DNA from: Sipunculus nudus
Taxonomy: Eukaryota; Annelida; Sipuncula; Golfingiida; Sipunculidae
DNA length: 64,000 bases
Assembly (NCBI GenBank): GCA_026874595.1
Contig: CM049306.1
Coordinates: 87,123,142-87,187,141, forward strand
Reading direction: 5' to 3'
Below, in pieces: positions 31,380 to 44,965 of the stretch. The stretch's first letter is position 1. The number at the start of each line of letters is the position of its first letter. The notes below the pieces were generated by a model, which was given only the letters and a program-made list of their open reading frames with translations, did no database searches and had not been told where the DNA came from. Both the position numbers and the translations under genes were made by a program.

Positions 31380-31610
31380 GCAGAGCCTCATAGCATGTGT
31401 TTCATGTTTTCAGGCGGCAGCTCTTGGATACTTGCATGAGGTCCGCCACTTCAGTATGCATTATACACTTCTGATAAGAAGCAGAGCCGACCAAACCCTT
31501 GATGAAGTCTGTGGACAGCTGCACTGCTCCATGATAAGTGGACACGAACTCAAGCGAGGGATTCCCGGCAAACAACTTAAACAGCCCTGCCCAGGCCAAG
31601 GATTATAAGT
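31380..31610. other. Coding-like block, strand uncertain
   Basis: GC-richer than its flanks and open on both strands. On the plus strand a CATGTTTTCAG acceptor (ending 31413) precedes ~64 codons to TAA at 31606-31608. On the minus strand 31402-31599 is open with a FVSTYHGAVQLSTDFIKGL stretch and better codon texture. It may be an exon fragment; no homologue is recognised. Confidence 0.25.
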
Positions 31611-31618
31611 GATGTAAC

Positions 31619-31620
<2 letters not shown>

Positions 31621-31664
<44 letters not shown>

Positions 31665-31694
31665 CCCTCCCCCCCCCCTCTCTCTCTCTCTCTA
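31621..31694. repeat. (TC)n microsatellite with C-rich core
   Basis: TC repeats are interrupted near 31662-31678 by C runs. A second (TC)n tract lies at 32075-32118. Confidence 0.95.
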
Positions 31695-32085
31695 GGGAAT
31701 ATACTAAATTGCTAATGTGTACAACCCTATTTGTACAGTTGTATATAGAAAATATGCAGCTGCAATTCTGAGCATTTTTTTTCCAAATCAAAGACTGAAA
31801 ACCCACTTTTATACCCATTAATAGATAATTGAATTTCACCTCTTATCAAAGATAACACCCATTTAATTAATTCATAAAAATTATTAATATATTTATAATA
31901 TATATATTTATATTACATATCAATAACCTGTGATTACAAACTCCAAATCAGCCGGTTATAGTTCAACCTTAAAAATAAAAGGGCCATTTCTCTTATTATT
32001 CTCCTTGGTTACGTTTATAGGGGGCCTTACGTATCTAAAATCTTTTTTTTTTAATGCTAAAACGCTTTGTGCAATTCTCTCTCTC

Positions 32086-32117
<32 letters not shown>

Positions 32118-34735
32118 CAGGATGCTAATGACAACAAACACAATGCCTTTTTTATCAGAGCAGTTTTATGAATTTCACCGAGGGCCTTTACACTTGCAGA
32201 GAATTGGCGTTTAGAGTGGTTTTACCTTTAGCAAGGACTTCTTTATTGATCTGAAGCCCCTTAGCTTTAATAAGTTAATGGACAACTGGTTTTCAAACTC
32301 TCTTCAAAGTGCATCAAATAGAGTTTATCCTCAGGCACGTAGTCAACGCTGGCTTGAACGAAATCCTCTCCTGCCCTTAAATGGCGAGGAGCGCCAGCCT
32401 GGAGTTATGACATGGGTTTTTACAGTGAAACGGTTTTGTGATAATAACAACGTAAGTGCCTAACCACATCTACCTGACAATTTTTAAGTGATTTTTAAAG
32501 TGACCTTGAAAAGGCTTTCTAATGATACACATTGTTCACGGACGTAATATTTTTCTCTGTGTCCTTTTTACTGTTCTTTCTCTTTGGAAACCCAACTCGT
32601 GAAATTGGATACTTGCATGAGTGAATCTTTTTAGGAAATTCTCAAACCTGATATATATCTTCTCCTCCCTACTTCTCCCCAAAGGCTTAACCCTTTATTA
32701 ACAACTTAATGAAAGTTTACACATATTTTATATTCATTCTAAATCAACTAAGTCTTTTTCTATAGAATATTCCTTGTTACTCAGAAATCGCATATCTCTT
32801 TTAAAATTCCTTTTGAAGTGATCCCTAGAAAACAATCTTCCATGCGGGAAACTATAGTTTTACATATATAAACACAAAATAAGTTCCAAAATTAAATTTC
32901 TTCAACTGGGGATTTGTCTTCTACCTAGGGAGCTTTTTATGTACATCAAAGAAGAAGTCCCATATACTGAGTTTTCAATGCAATTATCTCGTTGAAACTG
33001 ACATTGATTTATTCTAGGTTTTATATCAGTTCTCGAGTTGTGAGTGTGTGTGTGTGTGCGTGTGTGTTTAATTTCATACGCATGAAACTAATATTCACTT
33101 AGACATGGATTAGTAAATTAACCGACTTATTTATTTTGTTTTTGTTGGATGCAGACATTGAACTATTCCGTATTTGCAATATCAATCGTTCAATAAAATG
33201 ATAAGTTAGAGCGGGTTTTTCTCTCTCAGTTGATAAATTACGTTCGGTAAGTGTTAAGGGCTCAAATTATATTTTGAGTTTATATCCATTGAAGACAACA
33301 ACTATCAACTACTCTTTAACAGTCAAAGCTTTCTCAATCAATACACATAATAAAACCAACTACAATACAGTAAAGTTCCAGGCTAAACATATCTGAAGAT
33401 ATTAGGGCTGTCAAGTTGAACCTCTGGCACCGAACAGGTTTCCTCCGTTGACAATGCAGAATAGCGACGGTACTACGTTTTAGTCCTATATATAATCAGT
33501 TTACACAGTTTATCAACTAATCAAGATCCATTTTAAATATTAATGTATTTGTCTCATATTCGTGTATTTAGTTGTTTTTACGGAGAAGGTATAGTATGTA
33601 TACCTTTTGTTACTGTGACGTAATAGTTTGATGAACGTTTGATCAACATGAGTATGAGAACAAACGAAAGACTTTTAAATGAGGGTTCATCATAGAAAAT
33701 AATAATCAGATTGGTAACTAGACCTAGGGTCCGACCTATTGATTAAGCGAGTTTCGTTACAGTATAGAAAACAAATGTTTTTCGATTTCAGCTGACCAAC
33801 TATTATTAGATATTCCACCTCGCTCAAGGACCAATAAACCATTATGCGTTGAACAAGTGCTGAGGTAACTCATTACTAAATGCAAACTATAAAGAAACGG
33901 CATTTCACTTTATGCGAGCGATTTACCAGTGTCCATTCAAGCGTTATAGTTGACTGTGAAAATTAACTGAGTATCAATTACAAGGGAATATTTGTTTTAA
34001 TTAATTAAACTCAGTAATTACCGATAATTAGACAACCATTAAGTGTCTCATATAAGCCTGGCCCTCTAGACCTCTATCTTCTTATTTTAAAAACCCATTA
34101 TACAATTACACTAAACCAACAATGCCGTGTATTTATATAAACATGTTTATTTATATTCATATAAATATGTGTGTGTGTGTGTAAGAGCATTGAAAATGCA
34201 GCATAATTATCGGAAAATAGCTTATAATTAACATATGTTCCAAAGATATCTGTCAACGCATTAGAGCGGGTCAGGCAACGGTTTTCCGTCTTACACTGAA
34301 TACATAAGTTTATGGAATCAACTCTCATTCTAATACGCCGGTTGCTTCTCTTACTTTATTGCGCTCGAGTTCCGTAGCATGATTCCGGACTCGTTAACAG
34401 CTAGCCAGAAGGGATGGCAGAAAAATTCACTACATGTCGACTTCAGAAAAAAATACTTTCATTTGACACTCCAACATCTGATCTATTTTTTATGAAAACA
34501 TTTTAAGAGCTCAGCAACAGGGTAGGTATGGGTGGTGGACTAAACATTCTGGTTTTCGGGTACGAATGACTTACAGCTCCGAAGCCAATATATAAAACGC
34601 TGTACTACGGCCCACCCTCCGGCCATCCTCCTAAAGCTAACGATGGTCTTCAGCTTATTCCGTACTTCCCAGCTTTTTCACTTTTGAAAACTAAACAAAA
34701 CATAAAGGACAAAGGTTAAATGTCATACACATTTG

Positions 34736-34739
<4 letters not shown>
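31695..34739. other. Spacer, AT-rich, simple repeats
   Basis: Contains (TC)n at 32075-32118 and short (TG)n at 33042-33067 and 34167-34181. The open frames here are low-complexity or random-looking. Nothing else was recognised. Confidence 0.5.
32075..32118. repeat. (TC)n microsatellite
   Basis: About 44 bp of TC with one C-G interruption. Confidence 0.95.

Positions 34740-34794
<55 letters not shown>
34740..34794. repeat. (TA)n microsatellite
   Basis: About 54 bp of uninterrupted TA. Confidence 0.95.
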
Positions 34795-34798
<4 letters not shown>

Positions 34799-35851
34799 CA
34801 TTACGAAAATAGTGTGTTACACTTTTGGTGAATAAATATATATATATACACGTCAGCAATATAGTAGATTAGATATGTAATGACAGATATTATGGTAATT
34901 GCGGTCGGAAGCCATTTGGAACCAGAACCAAGCGAAAGCCTAAAGTTCTTTCCAGGGTCCTTACATCCATGTATTCGGACTCCACAGTGGCTGAATTCGG
35001 GAGCAGTGAGTTTTTTTCCAGTAATTCCCAGCACTGTCAGAAACTTCAATCTTTCGGAGCTCCATGTAGCGTTCACTGACGTCACGGAATCTCAATAACT
35101 TCTCACACAGTGCTGTGTGAAACTGAACAGCAACCAGGGCAGCATTCAAGCACTGCACTCTGCTGGCTGCGCACTGTTTGGTGGACCTGTGTTTGTTTTT
35201 CTTCTCCCATCAGCAGAGTGTCTTCCTCCTGCCCCCATGTGACGGGCTATTTCCGGTAATGTTCCAGACTAACTTTATCCAGATAGACACAACTAATTGC
35301 CACGTGCAAAGAGAGAAAAGGTGGAACCTAACGAAAAAAACTTTTAACGAAAAGTGTGATGTCACCCGAAGACTGATCTAAGTTATTCAACAGCCCAGTA
35401 ACTGCGACACACTTGGTTAATTTTCCAATAACATTCGAATGAATCGAGAAAAACAAAAAAAGAGGGAACCTTGAAGGTTCCCGATGATCTGAACCAAATA
35501 TGTTAACTTTACGCCTGGCTCCCACCATGTGAGCATGACCATCCGACAATCAGAATATCTTTATTTCAAGCATAATGAAGGGTCTTATAAAAACCGATGT
35601 CTGGAACGGTAACCGTACATTTGATATTCTGAAAACGAGGCAATGAGGCCTCAAAAGTGACACTGGCGGCAAAGATTTTACACTTTGAACCCAAATCTTT
35701 ACAGGTCTATATAAATCCATTTAAAACCAGTATATATATATATATTCCAACAGAACATGATCTTTTCAATTAGGATGTATGTGTTGATAATATACTTATG
35801 GGAATCTTGCACACATCCGAAAAGCATTCAGTTCCTTTTTTCACGCTGCAG

Positions 35852-35854
<3 letters not shown>

Positions 35855-35911
<57 letters not shown>
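35855..35911. repeat. (TA)n microsatellite
   Basis: About 56 bp of TA; the paired open frames over it are artefacts. Confidence 0.95.
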
Positions 35912-35914
<3 letters not shown>

Positions 35915-38909
35915 AATAGTATATATATAAATAATATATATATATACATATACATGATAAGAGAGAGGCTGTGTATATTATTTCTTAAAAAATCAGTAAA
36001 ATCGTACTCGATGACAACTCAAATAAAACTTTTATAATGATGACAATCATCTTGCAGGACTTCTACGGTTAATCCCATCTCGCGATATGAGAGAATATAT
36101 AGACTGGGGTTCTTGTGTTTGAATAAGAATATTTTATTCTTTGGTAAAACACAACTGCACCAGCTGTGTTGACAAAGAGCGATATTTGTACAAAACATTG
36201 AAGCCAAAGTTCATAGCTAGAAAACATACAATTAGATTACTTGATTTGTTAGAAATGAGCAATTTGATATGAGCAGCTGCATTTGTTCTTGTAATAAGTG
36301 ACTACTTTTTCCTTTATATTCTTTAAAGTTTTTTTCTTTGGCTGAATATGTCATTTAGATTCAGGTGTTGACGCTTTTATATCAGGCGAATTACTTATAC
36401 CTGCTGGAGTAAAAATATTTTCCGCCATAAAGTATATCCTCCTGAAAATTAATAGAATCGACTCTGGATGTAAATATGTTGGCGCAAATGAGTCTAAACC
36501 ACGATCCCCACGCCAGAAGATGTAGATATTTGTTTTATAATATTTCCATTCTAAGGTCAATAAAGTGTGCTTTCAACTGTTTTTTAATATATGGAATCGT
36601 TTTTTTTTCCTTCAGTGATCATGTTAAGAACCATGGTCTAGAACTGCTCCACGTCTTAATTTTTCATCCTTTTTTAAAGGAAATTAAGCCGCAACAAAAG
36701 CTAGATGTTTGCAGTGGCAGAACGTTCAATTGAAGTCCCCCCCCCCCCCCCCACCAACGTCCGCAACTGGACGATAATGAAAATTCGGCTTCGGAGGGTA
36801 CATACTTGGAAATTTAAACATTTTATTTGCAATATGAATTGCTGTAAGGTGAATGTACATACATATGCGCTGCGCATGCGAATTCTAAAAAAAAAACCGG
36901 ACCCAATTGAAATATATTGGAGAGCGGTTCAGAGGATAGCAAAAATGAATCTATTGCCCAGCAGAGCACTCAGGTCAGGTCACCAGTTGCTGTATACCGT
37001 ACCTATTTTTAAAGAAAAGTTTAAATGGAATAATTTTCCCCCAAAAAATTCAGTCTTTGCTACTGCTCCCACTAGCAACAGCGTATAAGATACCTCCGTA
37101 AAATAGCTCTATTTTCGTGACAGTAATTGAACATTGTCAGTAACATCCTACGTTCTTTTTTATTATCTGTCTCTGCAGTGAGGAGAGTCGTAAAAACCTA
37201 CCCTTCCTGATTGTTTTACTAGAGTTTAATAAAAAAAAGGGAACCATCAGAAAACTTATAACTGAAATAACCTCAACCATTGAACATGATATGCAAAGAT
37301 TTTTTTTTAATTTGCACATTTCTTATTTGATATATTTTTTTCTGCAAACTATTTATTAGAAAAAAAGTAAATTGAACTATTATTTCCAAGCCTATATAAT
37401 GATTGTTACAAATCGTCAAGCACCATTTTGCAATTAATTAAAATAGAATCTAAATTTTATGATTAAAACTGACATGAAGAAATGAAGGAAGAATCTCAGT
37501 AACCAATGCAACACAGTATAAATAACTTAAATATCTTTTAATGTATTAATATTTTCACTCCCTGGTGTAATCAATATTACCGTACTGCTAGTAAAAGGCG
37601 CTTCAGTTGCCAAGAAAAAAATAATGAATGATCTAAAAAAGCCTTCGGTGATATCGAATGAAAAATTATTCAACAATTTAACAGCGTGCAAATACATGAA
37701 CATTTAACATTATTTGATGAAGTGTCATATGTCAGTCTGGTAAAAATGAACCTGGACTTGACCGATTGTGATTTTAGAAGAGCAAGAAAACGTGACAACG
37801 GAATCATGAGGTCAGATAAAATAATACTTTTAATTAGTTTGTAATAATCATTAACGACAACCTTTGGGCTCTTCTGAACCAGTAATATTTTCTCATGTTC
37901 CGCTCATAATTACCGTGCCGTGATTTGCTCAAGGCGCGATTTGGCCAACTGTCAATCCCATCTACACAAACGCCAATGAGGGGCAAAAAAAAGTTTCTTT
38001 TGTAGAAATGGCCCAGGCTTAATTTCACAGGGAAAGTCAATTCAAGTACACAGCAAAGAAGCTTTAATCACAGCTAAATGGGTAATCAAATCAGATGGCA
38101 CACTCTAATGCACTTGGCAGGTTTGTGACGTAAATACTGCAGCGAACTTCCGGTAGATACACCGTTGGATCTCCCTGACTTTACCTGTGACTACTCCTTA
38201 GTCAATTTATTGAACTGAATGTGTGCTTCCTTTCATCTTATCTTGTCTGAGATTGAAATAGAACCATTTTCTGGCAGCACGTAAGTGTATGTTGTTTGCG
38301 ATCAGTCCAATGAGGTCACGCATTTACTATTGGTGACATTTATACCAAGTGGCCAAGGATTATCACAGTTCAGACTGATATCCTGCCCGATATGTATTAA
38401 ACAGACGAGTAAGAGAAACAGGCATTATCATTCACATTTATGTTGTATATACTGACTCCATGATAAAGACACGTTACTCGACTTTGAATAATGAATATTA
38501 ATCAGTGCCTCCTGAACACGGACAACACCTTTAATATAAGCAAAGGAATTAGAGTATAATGTGACAAGAGGGGTAAATCGGCCCAGCATCGGCCGTACCG
38601 GTCCCTGTAAGCTAGTTTACTCATCTCTGTCAAAGCCACTATACATTTTACCCTTATTCAACCTGTCATCCTTATAACCGCATGTTATTCTCTTAGTCAG
38701 GACTGTACCATTTTTGCACACAGGGGAGATACTTCATACATTTCCTTTCGCGACTTATAACAGCGTCAGATGCTGCTTTGGAGGACTGGACTCGAGGGTC
38801 CTGGGTTCGTACTTGTACCAGGGCTCGATAAATCAGCCATAGTCGATCTCGATTCCAGCAGAAAAAAGGCTCTGTCACACACCATAAAGTCATTTATACC
38901 AAACAATAA

Positions 38910-38914
<5 letters not shown>

Positions 38915-38955
<41 letters not shown>
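38915..38955. repeat. (TA)n microsatellite
   Basis: About 40 bp of TA. Confidence 0.95.
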
Positions 38956-38956
<1 letters not shown>

Positions 38957-39118
38957 CACACACAAAAAGACTATGTATACCAAATTTTAGCTCTGCATCA
39001 TGAGATTAATGTAATTAAACATCAAAGTATAAAAAGAATGTGTAAACTAAAAATGAAAAAAAAATACTTATGGTAATCACAAATTTCATGTTATAAATTT
39101 CTTTAATAATGCAGTTTT

Positions 39119-40020
39119 ATTGGACTCGGACTTGGAATCGGGTTTGTTACAGGTGCTCGTTTTATTGTGTGACACGGGCACTCGTGTCCGGCCGCGTATT
39201 ACATTCTATGTTTAATCCGTACTGGTTGAACTCTTGTTGCTATGCTGGCTTGGGGCGAGATCACATGAACACTATGGTATGTAGAGGCACGGCGATGTCT
39301 AGAGAATTCCTGAAACGCGTGTTTTACTGTGTTGTGCAAGATCTTATAGACTGTTCGAGAAGTGGAAAATTCTCGGCTTGGGGTGTAAAGGTATATAAAG
39401 GGACTGTGTTTTAGAACGAAGGACAGAGAACAGCAGAGCAGATTCCAGCGGACGCAGAAGCGTGTGTCAGGACCTTATCCAACGAATGCAGCAATTTTAG
39501 ATTTTCAAAGAATTTCTCCTGGATTTTATGCATTTGGACTTCACTTTACTTTCTGGGTTGTTGCAAGAACATTCCACTGGACTGTCAGTCTCCGAGAGGT
39601 TACATTTAAACACTTATCGTTGTGATGGTGTTGGTATCCAGGTACTATGCACATTATTTTCTCTGTGATTGTATTGACTTGTTGCTAAACCGCTGTTTTA
39701 CTGTATAATTGTATTGATTTAGTGTATTGTATTGTTAGGGTTGTTTTAAGAATAAATTATAGTTATTTGTTAACAAAAACCACTGACTTCTTTATTCATT
39801 GCCCTAGACATTTCACGCTGCCTAGTGTTACAGAATCTGATTTTTTTTTATATCCATTACAAAATTTGTGTTCATCACGCATACGTGATCTGTTTATATT
39901 AGGTTCCGTAACAGGTTCCAGGTGACTGAGATTCCAAGAAGGATGCCTTTGACTCGGTTCTTCAGGGACTCGGACTTGGACTCGAGTAGCCTGTACTCGG
40001 ACCTCCACTCGGACTCGGAT
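39119..40020. repeat. GGACTC/GGACTT-rich degenerate minisatellite split by a solo LTR
   Basis: Copies of GGACTCGGACTTGGA-like words lie just left (39119-39140) and right (39940-40020) of the solo LTR, so the LTR inserted into a degenerate hexamer-type repeat. Confidence 0.6.
39145..39913 (+). mobile_element. Solo LTR, family A, copy 1
   Basis: 769 bp with perfect 6-bp ends TGTTAC...GTAACA and a 4-bp target duplication GGTT (39141-39144 and 39914-39917). It has a TATA box (TATATAAA, 39392-39399) and AATAAA at 39751-39756. There is no internal domain, so it is a product of LTR-LTR recombination. The sequence is unrelated to the Gypsy LTR at 15074 despite equal length. The 4-bp duplication favours Ty3/Gypsy over BEL or Copia. 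Confidence 0.85.
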
Positions 40021-40828
40021 AGTGTGAACTCTACTACATCACTTGTCAGATGTATCAAAATCCTTTAATCAATGAAAAGCTAGACATAATTCCTTACGAG
40101 TAAATATGTGTAGAATGTATATGACATATTTTAAGTAGTGTCATTTTACAAACTTTTCTTGACTTGAATTCCGCATTTTTGTCCAAACTTTGATTTTTAT
40201 TTAGCGCCTCACGCATACATTAGTGAAGATTTACTTGTGTTATAACTTTTTTTTATTAAAGCACATTTGACAGGATTGGGACATGTTTTTGTTTTGTGCC
40301 TAATGCCATATTAAATTAAATAAAAAAAATGAATGCTCAATTCAAAATATTTATTTTTATACTGCATATTATATATATTGATTCATCTTGTGGTCCAGTA
40401 TATAAAAAACACATAAACACCCAGCTGAACTAAATGTTTAACAAAACTAATAAACTGTATGTTTATCTTATTTTCATATATAAATAATCAAGTGCAGAAC
40501 ATTATCTGAACATATACGCGAGTGCTGGTTTCCTCGAATGTTCAGCAACACTCAAATCAATTTGCAAAATGTGCGACTGTTTGAAATATAAACTGAATTC
40601 TCACTTTGTGCACTCTTCCCATATTACACACATAAACTTCAAAGGATCTTTTTTCCTCTTTCAATATGATTTCCGCAAGCATCTAGGTAGACACTTTGGC
40701 CTAAAAAATAAATGTTTCACGGATTCGCCGCTTCTATATTTCGGTGAATTTTTTTGCATGTGATCACCAGGAATTATATTCTGGTATAAAAATAATTCAG
40801 CCCAGTTCTGGACATCGAACTACTGCTA
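40021..40828. other. Spacer without recognised features
   Basis: AT-rich unique DNA; nothing recognised. Confidence 0.45.
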
Positions 40829-41110
40829 ATCCCGCTGGTTATAGCGTGTCTGCCTACTGAGCTGCTACACTTGGAGATGTGGGTTCGAATCTGACAGTGG
40901 TGGGTATTGTATTTAGCCTAGAATCTTCAGATAATAGGGTAATTAATCGATGGTCCAGCTTTGTGGTATCAGGCTTGCTAAATTCTAATGGAACGTGGGT
41001 GGTTGTGATATGACCAGGCTGTGTTACAAATTCGGCCAGTCTGTCCTGATGGAACCGTTGGTGTGAAAGTTGGTACGACTATAGTGTCGGCTGGCCCAGG
41101 GTGACACTTT
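40829..41110 (+). mobile_element. tRNA-derived SINE-like element
   Basis: A tRNA-like head (about 40829-40905) carries an A-box-like TGGTTATAGCG and a canonical B box GGTTCGAATC (40882-40891), about 45 bp apart as in pol III promoters. It is followed by ~200 bp of unrelated body. The cloverleaf is not intact. The 3' end is not defined, and the sequence is different from the SINE at 5900. Confidence 0.6.
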
Positions 41111-41313
41111 TGATACTTGAAACTGAGATTAAGGACAATCGCGCAGGGATTACCGCAAACGAACTTTGTAAGTGTAGATTTAATGCAAAACAAATGGTGG
41201 CAGTTACTACTGAATAGCTTCCACTGGCACTCAATATCTTTTCATTAGAAATAAAAGATGACAAAACGAACCGACATCTCAGTCAAACTCTTTAAATATC
41301 TAATGAGATTACC

Positions 41314-41446
41314 CAGAGGCGGAATATCGGGGGCAGGGGGCGCGCCACACCCCCATTTTCGACTTTTAAATGGAAACTACATTTCAAAATGTTCTACACC
41401 CTTTACCCCTCCCCCTTTGCGGAATCTGTTCTCAAATCCGCCCCTT
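41314..41446. mobile_element. hAT-like MITE, degraded
   Basis: Starts CAGAGGCGGA and ends with TCCGCCCCT, inverted ends shared with the element at 48909. About 133 bp, C/G-rich inside. No target duplication was recognised. Confidence 0.5.
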
Positions 41447-41639
41447 ATATCATGAGCTTTCTGATACAGGACTTGCCACCATTCGGACGGAGGTCTTCTC
41501 TATTCAAACAAAACTAGGGATTGTAAGACGCACGGGCCTACTAATCTCAACTTTCAAACTTCAAATATTGCACATACGATTGCTTACCAAACATTACAAT
41601 TCAATATCAAAAGCCTTCAGCCTATCATCAGTTTCATAC

Positions 41640-41870
41640 ATATTTTAATGGCCTACATATACCCACTTCACTACATGTATAGCTACGCATTTTCCAAATT
41701 CAGAATCCAGCGTGCATTGTCGGGGAATGGTTTCCTTAACCACAATCTCTGAACAGCAGAGCTTAACTCTTGTGAGATGGATTCTGTGGACAGTGTTGAT
41801 TTTACGGTTATTAATTGATGGGCGCATCGGTGGGAGACTGAAGAACACGTGACGTGGCCTGCCAAGGGTA
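41640..41870. repeat. Dispersed repeat, copy 1
   Basis: Alignable by eye with 60640-60820: shared CATATTTTAA, CTTCACTA, GTGCATTGT then GGGG, TTTCCTTAACC/TTTCTTTACCC and GGATTNTG then CAGTGT, in the same order. The element type is unknown. Confidence 0.5.
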
Positions 41871-43091
41871 CAAGCTGTCAGAAAAGCAACAGTGCAGCAC
41901 GATTCTTATTGTTCTACAGATCCTTGGTTTTGTTGCTATGGAACAGTTACCCTAAAGAAATTTTAAAGGTATGGAAAATAGACTACATTTTGTTGATATG
42001 TTACACCAATTCGAGAACTGGAGCATTTTTTTTTTCATTTTTTTCAATTTTAACTGATAAAATTTTAGTTTTATTTTATCACGACCGGTACAGAATAAAA
42101 AAGAATACAAATCATCCGCTCGCACCATAATATCTATGAATAGAGTCCGAGGAACAAATATAATATTTTTTAGGGTTTGGCCTTATTGTTATAGACCGGC
42201 ATCTACCAAGCAATGCTTTGAGTTTTTGATCATTCGCGGTCAATGAACCAACTGTAGCTGTTCACTGAAGACAAATAAATAAATTATGAACATTTCGATT
42301 TTCTATATACAAGGTTTACTCCCATAGTGTAGGTCATTTTAAAATTTGCTTGAAACAAGTTGAGTGCATTGAGCCAGGGCATTGATTCTTAAAGATATAA
42401 AAAAATCTTTCTTCTTAACCGAGAACCTTTTAACTATTCTAGTAAAAGCTAAAGTCTGTTGCTGATAAACTAGCCTAATTATTTATAGCTGTCAAGGCCC
42501 TGTTACGTGAACTTAATTATAGCCCCTTAAAAGTCCTATCTAAAAATGATTTCTTTGATAGGCTTCTCAGGATTCTCAGCTCATTTGATTATGTGGAGTG
42601 TGTACACGCAGAGTTTTGGTATTTTCTAATTAACAACTTAATTAAAAATCTTTACTTCTAGCAAGCATATTCGTCTCGTTTTAATCCTTAACGTGCTGCA
42701 TAAATTGTTTGACAATCAGTGATAGGTTTTAAATATTTGTGCATCTAATTGCTGAAAGCCACAAATGTGTTAACTGGAGTGCATAATTCATCTCGAGTTG
42801 TCACTCCACTCTTTTTAATGCCAACTCTTCTTATTCCCCCATTTAACACGGGAATTAACCAAGGGAATTGAAATCCGTAGCAACTTTTTTTAATGATCTG
42901 CTATTATTTCATGTATAACTTTCTCAAATTCCAATCCGTCTCTTCAGTCTGTGCAGCTCTGAACATCTTCAGTTGAATAATAGTAATAGTTATAATGGTA
43001 CTACTACTACTTTTACTACTTCTACATAATAATTATTATTATTAATAATTCCCATAATATAAATATCAAATGTAATATTAATATTACCACC

Positions 43092-43124
<33 letters not shown>

Positions 43125-44965
43125 ACAGCAGTAGTCGAAAAAGTAGTAGTTTATGTGATTTAATGCTAATGTCACAACCACGAACTTTTTTTTACATTAT
43201 GCTGTAGTAAGTACTAGAAAAAAAGGAAAGGTTCGATAGAGATGGGGGAACCATTGTAGGGAGTCGAGGAATGGATGCAGAGGGATGGAGAGAAGAAAAA
43301 GGAGATTAGTGTCAAAGCAGGTTCAGTTGGACGGCTGTAGGGGCTGTTTCTTGGACAAAGGAAGTGCAATCTATCCGTCCTTTTGACAGCGAGTGTGACA
43401 CCGTCGGCCGAGCCACGCCAAGCTTATACAATGCTGGCCAAACACTGCTGTCAAATAAATGATAGACTATCAAGAGACACTGGCTCTTTCCCTGCTGTTT
43501 TCTATGGTGGTGTTCTGTGTGCTGTTATTTAAGGCTGAGCTACAGTAAGATTTGTGCTGTCGTTTTTCACCAATCCCTAGGCGGATATGATATCATTAAA
43601 TTGGTTTAGGGTCGGCCCCAGTTAAGGCTACGCTTAAAGTAATGATTATATTATGTGGTAAGTGCGGGTACGGACGCTGAGCGCCTCAGGCTCTCCCAGA
43701 AAATGGTGTCAAGTCGCTGCTTTGCTTTATGTATCGACCTATATTTTAAGGCAGGTATTAGCATTCATAGATAGCTAATGTAGTCGCAGCTTTATCCCAC
43801 ACCCAAATCTGCGACGCGATGATTCGCTCCATATTCATCAATAGCACCTAAAACCCTGGACCAAAACAACAGGCGGACCGACGTTAAAGAAATCATGTTT
43901 TTTATTGATTCAAGGAAATTCTATGGAGACACCCTGGTGTTATACCAAATGAAAACGTAACATCATTTTTTTTTTAATTGTATCGCGCGACATCGTGGTG
44001 GACCATGACCTATTTACATGGAATTGTATGAAAAGAATATGAACGGGGGACAAAAATATCAAACGCAAAACCTCTTAAAATACAGCGCAGACTATATTAC
44101 AGCTTTCTCAACAAAAAAAGAAAACAGAAATCATTCTATCAATATTATTATGAAACTTTTCGTTCTTATTTCTCGCCTATCTCTTACTTATGTCCACCTG
44201 GTGCGGTATTTATTGAAGACTGTAGCCTACTTCGTTATGACAATGTAGAACATTTCCCCAGCAAATACAATGTTTAGGAAATCGCAGACACATAAAAAAC
44301 TGATACATTAGAATTTTAACTGTCACATATATTCACCATAAGAAATAATAAGTCTTTTACCGCGTCAAAGTAAAGCCTTTTTGTTTGCTCTGCTACAATA
44401 AACCATCATACTAAAGAGACGAAGAAAAGAATCAGTCTACATTTTCACTATGCAGTTCGATTAAACCTTTCTTATTATAATAATCAATTTTCTCCAGGGA
44501 GTAACCCAGGTTAATGCTGACTAGGACACCACAAAGACCACACGACGGATTTATAAGGGTTGAGTCCTTACCATTTTTTTCGGCCTAAAAATCTAAATAT
44601 AAAAAATCAGTGCCGGACTTTGCGTCTCTCGCCCTTTTCTTCCCTATACTCCTGCATACAAGAGGTAATACCATAATCTTTTTTTTGTGACAATGATCAG
44701 AGTTTATTCAATGGATTTTAAATTAATATGGTGGTACCTGCAGAGTTCTTTTAAATCTAAGCAGGCTTGATTTAAAGCAGATTTATAAGACACTTGTACT
44801 AACATAACATTATAGGGCTGTAATTAAAAGAAATTGACTCTGCTATCTCCTGATAATGTATTATGGCAGTGTTACTTTCAAGATGCATTCAGATGTTTCC
44901 TTCAACAGTTAACAGGCTACATACCTTATACCTATAGTAACACAAACATTATATAAAAAGCACAA
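41871..44965. other. Spacer with triplet repeats
   Basis: Unique AT-rich DNA with a (TAG)n run at 43093-43125 and nearby ATT/ACT triplets. A possible remnant of a MITE end (GGTTTGGCCTTA) occurs near 42174-42186. Nothing coding was recognised. Confidence 0.45.
43093..43125. repeat. (TAG)n microsatellite
   Basis: About ten to eleven TAG units. Confidence 0.95.

Larger units (their letters stand above)
34795..39118. other. Spacer with microsatellites and poly-C
   Basis: Holds (TA)n at 35855-35911 and 38915-38955 and a poly-C run at about 36738-36752. Frames at 34801-35098 and 36705-37088 were examined; neither shows a domain. Nothing else was recognised. Confidence 0.5.

Noticed and set aside
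36705-37088. 127-codon plus frame
   Set aside because: Starts over a poly-C run that creates poly-Pro; the remaining sequence lacks recognisable character.
38785-38835. Possible third SINE head (GGGTTCGTACTTG)
   Set aside because: B box does not match GGTTCGANNCC and no A box is at the right distance.
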